The notes under the pieces were generated by a model. It did no database searches. It saw only the letters and a program-made list of their open reading frames with translations, and was not told the DNA's origin. 64,000 nucleotides of DNA from Chrysomallon squamiferum (lineage: Eukaryota > Mollusca > Gastropoda > Neomphalida > Peltospiridae): the NCBI GenBank assembly GCA_012295275.1, contig CM022675.1:612860-676859 (forward strand). The letters run 5' to 3'. Positions 11,657 to 25,028 of the stretch are shown piece after piece (the stretch's first letter is position 1; each line of letters starts with the position of its first letter). The position numbers and the translations under genes were made by a program.

Positions 11657-14600
11657 CAGTTACTGTTATTGTTATTGCTACTGATATTATTAGTTACTGT
11701 TGTTTGTTATTGCTACTGATATTATTATTATTATTACTGTTGTTATTGTTATTGTTATTACTACAGTATTACAAAGGTTACCTACTAGTGCTATGTGACT
11801 GTTATTACTACAGTATTACAAAGGTTACCTACTAGTGCTATGTGATTGTTATTACTACAGTATTACAAAGGTTACCTACTAGTGCTATGTGATTGTTATT
11901 ACTACAGTATTACAAAGGTTACCCACTAGTGCTATGTGACTGTTATTACTACAGTATTACAAAGGTTACCTACTAGTGCTATGTGATTGTTATTACTACA
12001 GTATTACAAAGGTTACCTACTAGTGCTATGTGACTGTTATAACTGTTATTACTACAGTATTACAAAGGTTACCTACTAGTGCTATGTGATTGTTATTACT
12101 ACAGTATTACAAAGGTTACCTACTAGTGCTATGTGATTGTTATTACTACAGTATTACAAAGGTTACCTACTAGTGCTATGTGATTGTTATTACTACAGTA
12201 TTACAAAGGTTACCTACTAGTGCTATGTGACTGTTATAACTGTTATTACTACAGTATTACAAAGGTTACCTACTAGTGCTATGTGACTGTTATAACTGTT
12301 ATTACTACAGTATTACAAAGGTTACCTACTAGTGCTATGTGACTGTTATTACTACAGTATTACAAAGGTTACCTACTACTAGTGACTGTTATTATTACAA
12401 AGGTTACCTACTAGTGCTGTGACTGACTTACAAAGGTTACCTATAACTATTACAAAGGTTACCTACTAGTGCTATGTGACTGTTATTACTAAATGTGACT
12501 GTTATTACTACAGTATTACAAAGGTTACCTACTAGTGCTATGTGACTGTTATAACTGTTATTACTACAATATTACAAAGGTTACCTACTAGTGCTATGTG
12601 ACTGTTATTCCACGTGTTGTTGTCTACAAGGGTGGTGCGGTTGCCCATGCCTGCTATCTGGTAGCCATAGTCCCACCAGGACATGACGCGAGCATCGTCA
12701 TCAGTGTTCTGTCGCAGCCAGTAGTAAGCTTCTCGGAAATCATCCAGAATCTGACGGCTTCTGAACAATTACAATTTTAATTTGTTTTATATAAAATACT
12801 AAACTTGAAAATCCCTTCTTTGTTGTGTTTTTTTTTTTTAACCTATTTCTATAAATGATTTAAATCAATAGGACTTTTTTTGTTATTTTTTTTTTTTTTA
12901 ATTTTTTATTTTTTTTCTCTTTACTCTTTCTTTATAATCCTGTATTTATTTTTAATATTATTATCATTATTTTTTATTTTTTATTTAAATGTTACATCAT
13001 TCATAATTCATTCAAATCATTAAGGAATAATACAGTTTTCTGATACTGAAATAATCAAAACAATTCTGTGTATAGTCAGTTCAAACACAATCTTCTAACA
13101 GTGTTTTCATGGTTTTATACATTTAATCAAATCCCTTAACTGTGTTTTAAAATATCTGTGTTGCTATGACAACTCACCCCCCTGGCCCATACGAGGCGAG
13201 GACGATGCTGGGGCTGGAGTAGGCGCTGCTGGTCACCCAGGTGCAGTGAACAGCAAACAGCATCAGCAGCATCAGCATCGCTATGACGATGACACTCTTG
13301 ATGTTCATGCCAAGTCCTTCTTCATCTTTCGGTTTATCATCCTTCGTCTTCTTAGTTTTACCTACCTAAAATAAAATATATATATTTTAAAAATTTTAAA
13401 TTTTTTAATAAAATGAAATGTAAAATATCATAAAGGGGAGAGAACTGATGTGCTACAACAGTACATTAGTAACAGTGGTTGTTACTTTGTGTAGAAATTA
13501 TCATCTGATTCTTATTTTGTTTAACTAAAATGATTTTATGAATTAACTTTACTCTGTGTAGAAATTATCATCTGATTCTTATTTTTTTAACTAAATTGAT
13601 TTTATGATTTAACTTTACTTTGCGTAGAAATTATCATCTGATTCTTATTTTGTTAACTAAAATGATTTTATAATTTAACTTTTTCTCAACGTTTACTGTA
13701 TATCTATATAGATTTAAATCTACACGTTTCTGTTTGTGTTTTTTTATTAGTGTGTATAATCATTTGTTGTTAACAAAGTATTGATTTAAAATTCTTTCAC
13801 CAATTTATAATTTATTATTTATGTTAAAATTATATTTGTTAAGAATGTAATCCCAGTTTTCATACTTACTTTGTTAATGGAAACTGTGTGTGTGTGTGTG
13901 TGTGCGTGTTAGTGTGTGTGTGTGCATGCAGGTGTGTGTCTGTATGTATGTCTGTATCAAGTTTCTCATTTAACAATTACTGATAAACAAACAATCAGTT
14001 AACTTATAAAGATGGAAAGTACCAGTACAGGACATTTTAAATTTAAAAAAGATTATAAAAATAGATTTTAAAAAATTATTAAATATTTTAAAATAAAAAT
14101 GTTTAAAAATTATAAAAATATTTTAAAATAAAATTCTAAAAATTATAAAATTATTTTTAAATAAAATTTTAAAAATTATAAAAATATTTAAAAATAATAA
14201 ATATTTTAAAAAAAATATTATAAAAATGTAGTTTAAAATAAAATTATAAAAATTATAAAAAAAAAAAAAAAATATTTTCAAATAATTATTAAAATAAAAT
14301 TTAAAAAATTTTTTAAAAAATCACCTTATCATACAACCGGTCGTTTTTGTTCTCCTGACTGTTTTCACAGTTTTTCTGGTTATTTTTTGGCAAGTCGTCT
14401 TTCAGGTAATTTTCAAAAGTTCGAGAAAATGCGATGGCAGCCAGCACGCAGACTATTGGGGTCAAGGTCAACATGAGACGCACCATCACTCCAGCGAAGT
14501 AGCTGGCAAATATTGCATATAGCACCACTGTAAAACAAGCAACGTTGTTGTTTATAAACAAACAAAATTAAAAACTGTATGGTGAAAACTATAGGTGTGA

Positions 14601-15169
14601 GAGATTACTAAAACAAAATATAATTAATAACAAAACAGACATAATTGGGTTGTTATAATAAAAAAGTAAGTAAAAGATAATGAAAACTGAAAAATAATTA
14701 ATAGAAATCAAAAAATAAATAAAATATAATGAAAATAAATAAAGAAATTAAATTAAAAATAAATAAAGAAAAGAGAAGAAAAAACAAACAAATAAAAGGT
14801 AATTAAATCAAAAATAAATAAAATACAAGGTAATGAAACAAAATAATAAAATGTTTAATTATATTATCAAAATGAACATAAAACAAATTTGTAGAAATAT
14901 TCATTTAGAAAGCTGCTGAACTTGCATGTCGCCAGACAGTACAAGTTAATTTCAGTATTCAAACAATTAATTTTGCTGTGGTTTGTGTACTATGAGACTA
15001 CTGGTCTACCATTACAAAACTAATAAAACAAGCTTCATCTGTTTACTCCTTCACAAGATGTCTCAGAAAATATGTAAGTAAAAATGTGTAACCACTTACT
15101 AAATACTCTCTCTCTCTCTCTGTGATTTGTGACAAATGTAAGTAAAAATGCGTAACCACTCACCAACCA

Positions 15170-15264
<95 letters not shown>

Positions 15265-18200
15265 ATTTGTGACAAATTTAAGTAAAAATGCGTAACCACT
15301 CACCAAACACTCTCTCATCGTTGATGTCTTTGATGCAGTACCACACACCCACAGGAAATGCACAGATGAGGATGTGAAGGTCGAAGAAAAACGACACCCA
15401 TGTTGTAGGCTGGTGTTCTGACACAGAGGCGATGATGGGAATGTGAATCTTCGCGTAGCCTGTGTCCCACAGCGAGTAGAAGCGCCCACTCCACGGGGCT
15501 ATGTAACCTGCAAATAAAAATATAATAATTTAACCTGCAAATAAAAATAAAATTGTGTAACCTGCAAATAAAAATTAAATTGTGTAACCTATAAATAACA
15601 TTGTGTAACCTGTAAATAACATTATATAATCTGTAAATAAACGTAATTTTATGTAACCTGTAAATAAAAATTACAGTGTAACCAGTAAATAAAATAACAT
15701 TATGTAAGCTGTAAAAAAAAATAACATTGTGTAACCTGTAAATAAAAATAACATTGTCTAACGTGTAAATACAAATAATAAAAAGTAACCTGTAAACAAA
15801 AAATGTGCTTTAATTTACTACTCCAAACACTACTCTTAATCAGTAAAAAAAATTAAAAAATTAAAATAAAATAAAATAAATAAAAGTTATCTTAATTAAT
15901 GCACTAATAACAGGCACATATCCACCACTTTGGTATAAGTTTCTTGCACAGGCCCAACCTTCATCCAAATAAATTATGTGACTGCTACAAACAGTATGTC
16001 ACAAATCCTCATGATACCCACAGTTTCTAGAAAATGTTAGAAACCCCCAGTTTCTAGAAAAAATCTGTTTAGGGCCTGGTGGTTATGTGACTCTAGCTAC
16101 TTAACCAGTTAAATAAAAACAATGGTATACAAGACAGCATCACAGAGCTAGGTAACCAGGTAAGAAAAAATTGTAAAATATTTAATATGCAAATAAATAA
16201 ATAAATAATGAAGTATGCAAATAAATAAATAAATGATGAAGTATGCAAATAAATAAATAAATAATGAAGAATGCAAATAAATAAATAAATGATGAAGTAT
16301 GCAAATAAATAAATAAATAAAGAAGAATGCAAATAAATAAATAAATAATGAAGTATGCAAATAAATAAATAAATAATGAAGTATGCAAATAAATAAATAA
16401 ATGATGAAGTATGCAAATAAATAAATAAAAATAAATAAATAAATAATGAAGTATGCAAATAAATAAATAAATGAAATATGCAAATAAATAAATAAATAAT
16501 GAAGTATGCAAATAAATAAATAAATAATAATGATGCAAATAAATAAATAAAAAAGAAAATAAATAAATAAATAATGAAGTATGCAAATAAATAAATAAAT
16601 GATGAAGTATGCAAATAAATAAATAAATAATGAAGTATGCAAATAAATAAATAAATAATGAAGTATGTAAATAAATTAAAATAAACAGCCTACCTGCCCA
16701 GGTGAGTCCTATAACAGAGAGAAAAACTAAACCAGCAGCGCCACCTACTGCCATGAAGAAGATGTACTTGAAGTCTTCCTTCGTCATGAACGTCTGTAAA
16801 TACTTCAGTGCTGCATAAGCATTGATTAATGCAAACACACCTGTAAAACATAAATACATACATAAACACACCTATAATATATAAATACATACACACATAA
16901 ATAAATAAATACATACATACATAAATAAATAAATACATACATACATATATATATACACACAAAAAAAAAAAAAAAAACAAACAAGCAAACAAACAAAGGA
17001 ATAAATACAATAACAATAATAACCAAGAAAGATAAGCAGACAGACAATAAACAAATAAACTGATACAGAAATAGACAGACAAACGAACAAACAGGTAGAC
17101 AGATACTGACTGACAGTCATACATACATACATAAAGACAGACAGGTCATTCCATGTACAACCAGATTTCAATAAAATGTTACACACAGGTTTCCCTGAAA
17201 TAAGCTTACACGCTATACACAAAAATCTCACAATCCAGCAAAACATCAACATCCTGATATTTATAAACTTTACTCTGTTGTCTCTAAATTTCTTCATAAC
17301 TTAAGTCTTAACACTCAACAGCAGAAGTGAAATCAAATTTAACTTGGAAACGTGGGATATTTCTTCACTTTGCGGAATAAAACTTTAAATCGGAAACTGA
17401 AAATGTCTTATTACAAACCTGCGGCTGCCATGTGTTCGCTGGTTCTGATTGGCTGGAACCCGACAAACGGGATTTGCATGGACAGAATGAGACCAACTAT
17501 GAAAAAACTGGAATACGCTGAAAACAGAGAAACATTTCGTTAAATACATTAAAGAGGAAAGAAATTAAAAACAATACAGATAAGAGTTAAACCTGTCAAA
17601 ACTGGACCCTCACTAAACTGATACGTGTTTTGTCAAGTACTGAAACATGAAACCTCGGTAATTGTAACACCTCTCTAAAACAAATTTTTTACTTAAAGAG
17701 AGATATATGTTTCAACAAAATATTAAAAAAAAAAAATTACCACGTAAACCATGTGAAATATAATAAATGTCAGTAATTAAATTTTAAATAAAAAGTAGCA
17801 GCTGTTGATTTTACTATGTATATTAACTGTATTTATTACTCGTTTACCTGTATATGTTACAATGTTTATATGCTATGTTTACATGTGTTAAGTTACAATA
17901 TTTACCTGTGTATGTTACTAATGTTTATCTGTTACAATGTTTATCTGTGTTTCAGTGTTTGCCTGTTACTAATGTTTACCTGTTACTAATGTTTGCCTGT
18001 TACTAATGTTTACTTGTTATTAATGTTTATCTGTGTTAGTGTTTACCTGTTACTAATGTTTACCTATGTTAGTGTTTACCTGTTACTAATGTTTACTTGT
18101 GTTACAGTGTTTACTTGTTACTAATGTTTACCTGTGTATATTCTAGTGGAGTATCTGCCCATCAACAGCAGAACAAAGACATGAAGAGGAATGAGATTTA

Positions 18201-19487
18201 TTATGAACACATAGCCTCCCCAAGCAGACACCTGCCAAACAAAAAACACATTAATTTCAAATAAAATAAAACAAAGAAAAATAGATTTTTAATAAAATAG
18301 TAAACATGTTAACAGTGTCATGAGAAATAAACACATTTCAAATATTTCTCAAAACAAATATTTAAATTATCTCACAAAAAGTAGATATTTCAGAAATTCC
18401 TCACGAAAAATAAAATTCAGATACTTTTATAAATAAAAAAATGATCCATTTCATATATATCCATAAAGAAAGATATTTATTTTTCAAATATGTTTCATGA
18501 AAAATTTCAAAAAATTTCAAAAATTCTAGAAATCAGTAAAAAAAAAAGAAAAGAAATAACAATAAATATAAAAAAGGCTGAATTTGTTCACAACAGTAAA
18601 AGAATAATACTGTTGATTCTTGATCTCACAGTCTATTAGAGGGGAAAGCACTGATCTAGAAAATACAAATATCATAAAAGTATCTGTAAAAAAAAAATGT
18701 AGAAAAATTCAGGTTAGGTTAGGATGATAAAAAGTGTACTGCTGTGATCACAAAGTGAGATTCAGAATAACTTAACAGTACACAGAGGTAAAACTTTCAA
18801 GTGGAAAATGGTGGTAAGTTCAGATACTGTGAATGTTTTTACCAGGTTTAGTACCAGTTTGCACAATTCCAGCAAACCACGAGGGTCAATAGTTTACAAC
18901 ATTTAAGTACAAGAAGTTCATAGCAAGTATATATATTATTATGGCTGACTACATAGATACTTGTGACAATACTGAAAAATACAGAGAGTGGTAGATAACA
19001 AAACTGTAATATGTCTGTACTTACCATGTAACAAAACTATAATATGTCTGTACTTACCATGTAAAAATATGATAAAGCTGTCCATATACCCCAGAACAAC
19101 GTTCCAGTTTTTATAGCTTTTATCTGTAATTAAAAAAAATAAAAATCATATTACATAATTTCTTCTTTTTCTTTACTTAATTACAATTCAAATTGTTTTC
19201 TTATAAATTACTGTTTTCTATAATTTTAAAAAATAATTCTTTTTAAACATTTACAAAAGTTTTTATTATCACCTGTATCAAATATGTATATATAAATAAA
19301 TAATTTTAAAAATGTATTTGAGTCTCACATTTAAATGATTTCAACAGTACAGTTTTGAAATAAAAAAAAAATCTATCTATATATATATATATATTCATCT
19401 ATTCATCTAAAAATACATATACACAAAAGAATAAAGCACTTGCACATAACACACATAACACATACTCTGTAATACATATACACACAA

Positions 19488-19562
<75 letters not shown>

Positions 19563-22500
19563 TACATGGAAACTACAAAGTTGCATACAGTGATACACAC
19601 ACTAACATAAAAACTCATTGTAACACATACAAATAATTCACAAACAATTTTCTCACATTCTTTCACCTATCTGCCCACAAACACATGCATACTCACCCAT
19701 AAGAAATAAGTAAACATGAGTGCAAAAATAGCAATTCCTTCATTATCATAACTGCCTGCTACTGAACGACTAATGTAACCAGGTACTAAAAAAAAAAAAT
19801 AAAAAATAAAAATAATAAAAACAAGAAGAAGAAGAATAAGAAGAAAAAAAAGAAGAAGAAGAAAAAGAGGAGGTGAAAAGCAACCAACAATAACAACACT
19901 AAAATAATAAATATTTCTAAAAATCAACAAAGCCTAAATATTCTCTGTAGTAATAATTACATCATGTATTCAGTTACCCTACTCCCCAGCCAAAACAAAA
20001 CAAAAAAATATCTAATAGTTTTAATGACAAGTTTTTTTATTTTTTTTTTTTTATTGATGTAAAAACATTATTAGGAATAAATCTGTTAATAACACAAGTA
20101 ACATTAATTAAAATTATTATCAATTAATAATGAAATTTATAATACTATAAGGACTAAGAGGAAATATATTAATAAAATATCAGATTAAATAAATATGTTA
20201 ATAACAGAATTAATAAGTTAATACATTTTTATTACTGAAGAAAAATAATAATAAACTTATTAAGAATAACTATATTAATAAAATGTAATCTTAAATGAAT
20301 CTACTAATAAAGGAATACACATTTTTTAATTATTAAAGTAAGAAGGATGAAATTAAAAAATAATAAAGATATAAATTTTACCTATGGCAATAAAACAAGC
20401 TGCAAACAGGCCAGCACCAGGAGTCCAGATTTCCTTTGTAAAAAAATACACTGCTAGCGCTGTTAGACCACTGAAATAAATAAATAAATAAATAAATAAA
20501 TAAACAAACAAACAAATAAACACAGATTTCCTTTGTAAAAAAATACACTGCTAGTGCTGTTAGACCACTGAAATAAATAAATAAATAAATAAATAAATTA
20601 ATAAATAAATAAATAAACACAGATTTCCTTTGTAAAAAAATACACTGCTAGCGCTGTTAGACCACTAAAATACAAATAAATAAATAAATAAATTAATTAA
20701 TAAATAAATAAACAAATAAACAAACACAGATTTCCTTTGTAAAAAAATACACTGCTAGCGCTGTTAGACCACTGAAATATATAAATAAATAAATAAATAA
20801 ATAAATAAACAAACACAGATTTCCTTTGTAAAAAAATACACTGCTAGCGCTGTTAGACCACTGAAATAAATAAATAAATAAATAATAAATAAATAAATAA
20901 ACACAGATTTCCTTTGTAAAAAAATACACTGCTAGCGCTGTTAGACCACTGAAATACAAATAAACAAATAAATAAATAAACAAATAAATAAACACAGATT
21001 TCCTTTGTAAAAAAATACACTGCTAGCGCTGTTAGACCACTGAAATAAATAAATAAATAAATAAACAAACAAATAAAAAAAATAAAGCTGTTAGACCACT
21101 GAAATAAATAAATAAATAAATAAACAAACACAGATTTCCTTTGTAAAAAAATACACTGCTAGCGCTGTTAGACCACTGAAATACAAATAAATAAATAAAT
21201 AAATAAACAAATAAATAAATAAATAAATAAACAATCACAGATTTCCTTTGTAAAAAAATACACTGCTAGTGCTGTTAGACCACTGAAATAAATAAATAAA
21301 TAAACAAATAAATAAATAAATAAATAAACAAACACAGATTTCCTTTGTAAAAAAATACACTGCTAGTGCTGTTAGACCAATGAAATAAATAAATAAACAA
21401 ATAAACAAACAAACACAGATTTCCTTTGTAAAAAAATACACTGCTAGCGCTGTTAGACCACTGAAATAAATAAACAAATAAATAAACAAATAAAAAAACA
21501 AATAAATAAAAAAACAAATAAACAAACACAGATTTCCTTTGTAAAAAAATGCACTGCTAGCGCTGTTAGACCATTGAAATATAAATAAATAAATAAATAA
21601 ACACAGATTTCCTTTGTTAAAAAAATACACTGCCAGTGCTGTTAGACCATTGAAATATAAATAAATAAATAAATAAATAAATAATCAAAATTTCTGTCTC
21701 GCATAATTTGGTGTGAGAGAGAGAGACTTACTAATTAATAGAAAACAAAAGGAAAGTTTGTGCTTTGAAATGAAATTGAATATTCATCAGTTGTAATTAC
21801 ATAATTAAACTGATTTTTTCTTTCTAATATACAGCTTAATCATCATTTATTGTTTATTCAACCATTTAATAAAAATAGCCAAAAATTATTATAAATAAAA
21901 ACATTAATGTGTTCAAACTAAAATACAAATTTCAAAATACATTATTTAAAAAAGGAGAATTAAATTTGTAAAATATACCTTAACACTGTTTTCAAAATAA
22001 AATTAAAATGTTAAAATACATTATTTAAGAAAGGAGAATTAAATTTGTAAAATATACCTACACACTGTTTTCAAAATAAAATAAAAATGCCAAAATACGT
22101 TATTTAATTTAAAAAGTAAGTATTAAATTTGTACAATATACCGTATCGTTAAATGATTAATGTTTTCAAAATAAAATAAAAACATTATTTTAAAAAAGGG
22201 GGGGTAATTAAATTAGCAAAATGTACCTAAAAATTGGAGCAAGAAACACACATATATCACGGATGTGTACGGGTATGTTGAGCTGGTTGAGCACCCAGTG
22301 AATGGAGCCTGACGTGACCATCAGTCCCGGGTACACCTGAATAAACAGAAACAAGAGTGAATAACTGAATAACTCAAAATGAATAACTGAATAACTCAAA
22401 ATGAATCACTGAATAATTACACATAATTACACTGACATGGAAATAAGCAACACATCACTGAATGGACAGACAAACAAACGAAATAAATGAATGAACATTT

Positions 22501-23445
22501 AATAACACTTGAAATAATTTATTAAAATGAATGATAAGCGAATCAATACTTAGTTAATAAATCTCAAAGAGTTAATTAATATTAAATCAATATTGATATT
22601 ATTAAATAAAACATTAATGGCACTGAAAATTTCTGATAATATCTGTTTAATAACGTTTCAATAGATGAACCATAAAATAAATATTAATGAACAAAATTAT
22701 TAGTGCATGAATGAATGAATATTTCTGTGAATATGTTAATTTCAGATAAACAGAAAATTAATAAGTCTGAATACATACTATATAATGAAATGTCAACATT
22801 TTAAAAAAAAAAAAAAATAAAAAAATGTACTGGGTGAATGAAGTGATGTATACTTAATACTTCAACTTGCTAATATTAAATCAATGATGATTATGTGAAT
22901 TTATTAATGAATGAATAAATAAATGTATAATATGTAAGAATACTTTAATTCAAATATTAAAATAATGAGAATGAATATTTATTTAATAAGTTATAAAAAA
23001 ATCATTATTTGGTGATTTAGTATATTGATATTAAAATAAATGAATCAATTATTAAATAATCATGATAATAAAATAAAAATGTAAAAGAATGAACAACTAA
23101 AACTGCTTCTGTTTTTTAATATTATAATAAATGAATTAATTATTATTTAATCTTGTCAATATAGTAATATAAAAATAATAATTCAAATAAAAAAAAAAAA
23201 AACTTTTTTTAATGATTTCAGTTCACTAATATTAACAGCTATACATTTATTTTGTTATAATGCGATTTTAAAAAATCCTAGAAAACTGGGCGTATTTTAT
23301 TTATTTCAATATTTACGTTGACATTATCATGTATATTTAATATTTTCAAATGTTAATTCTGTTAAAATAAAAGTTTAACATCCATCATTGTTTTCATAAC
23401 ATGAATTATGGATGTGTTCTGCAGTCACTTTTTTATTATTATTAT

Positions 23446-23491
<46 letters not shown>

Positions 23492-23526
23492 TGTAGTTGT
23501 TGTAGTAGTAATAGTAGTAGTAGTAA

Positions 23527-23593
<67 letters not shown>

Positions 23594-23935
23594 TGTTGTA
23601 GTAGTAATAGTAGTAGTAGTAGTAATAGTAGTAGTAGTAGTAGTAATATTTTAGCATTTTTTCTTAGTTTTTATCTTTCATGGGAGTCTGTTTAATATGA
23701 ATTATGGATGTGTGTCGTCTGTTTTTACTATATTAGCAATTTTTTTTTTTTTTTTTTTTTTTTGTGTGGTAGGCAGTTTTGGGGATGTTCTAGTTTTCAT
23801 GTTTAAACTTTAATTTATAAACAGATGTAGTCACTGTGGATGAAACTTGATTTGTATCAGTGTTGTTACTTTAGTAATAATCTTCTGCCTATAAGGGTAG
23901 TATTACTGATGTAAGGGATACAGATAGACAGACAG

Positions 23936-24032
<97 letters not shown>

Positions 24033-24991
24033 GACAAACAGAGAAATATACAGATATGCAGATTCAAGCTCATATAAACAGACACTTACATACACACAAA
24101 CAGATACAATGATACATATTTACATACAAATACACACACACACATACAATGATACATATCAGGGCTAAAATTCCATGTGGATTCTCATGGAAGCAGTCTA
24201 AGAGAATCTTCGAATTCTCAACAGTTTCAAACGACAACTTTATCAACAGTGGTAGATACACAGAATTCTGTGTGAAATGTGACAAACTGTATACAAAACC
24301 ACCCTTACTGTTTGTCAGCAACAGTATAATCCAGATTTTAAACAAAAATAATGCCTGATATAATATTAAATTACTACATACTGTTATTATTGTTATGTAA
24401 GAACTGAACAAACATGTTTAATTCGGTAACGTTTTACTCATTGATTATTCAATTTAACATATGCTTGGAAATATTTCATACGAATCCACGTGGATTTGAT
24501 TGTTTTATTTTTAGCCCTGAATATTTACATACAATTATACGCACGCACACGCATGCACGCACGCACACATGCATTCATCCATACATACAAACTTACTAAT
24601 AACATAGGTAGGACAGACAGATGGTAAGATAAATCCCTTTTGATCTTTGTAAAATATTTTATTGGGGATTAATTTATCATTAGATAGTGTGTGATTTGTT
24701 TGATGAGACTGTGCATAATTATCTAAATAACCTCATTTAAACCCTGTAAGAAAATATTTTAAAAGTGAAATTATATATCAAGAAATACAGGGAAACTACT
24801 CATTTGCTTTAAAAAAAGGAAAACTGTTGGTTTGAAAAAAGAAAAGAAAATATGTGCAAATAAAATCTATTTATTTATTTATTTATTTATTTTATTTAGA
24901 TTAATAGGGAACACTTATAAGACTTTGAAAGTGCAGCAAGAAGACGGAGAGAAAAAGAAAACTGAGGAGAAAAAGACAGAGAATCAGATAA

Positions 24992-25028
<37 letters not shown>

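Noticed and set aside
12598-12780. Plus-strand open frame of 60 codons over STT3B exon 13
   Set aside because: It is the antisense shadow of the WWDYG exon, which has perfect splice sites and phase on the minus strand.
15099-15489. Minus-strand open frames with (RE)n runs joined to apparent coding sequence
   Set aside because: The left part is the GA microsatellite. The right part is STT3B exon 10 read in a wrong frame.
16093-16680. Long minus-strand open frames (over 150 codons) of repeating FIYLFAYFI
   Set aside because: They are translations of the (TTTA)n-containing minisatellite in STT3B intron 9; no stop occurs because of the repeat composition.
20693-21630. Minus-strand open frames mixing [15 protein letters not shown] with FIYLF runs, looking like a repetitive protein
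   Set aside because: They are decoy half-exons of STT3B exon 4 linked by TTTA repeats. Units are not in one frame and have no donors.
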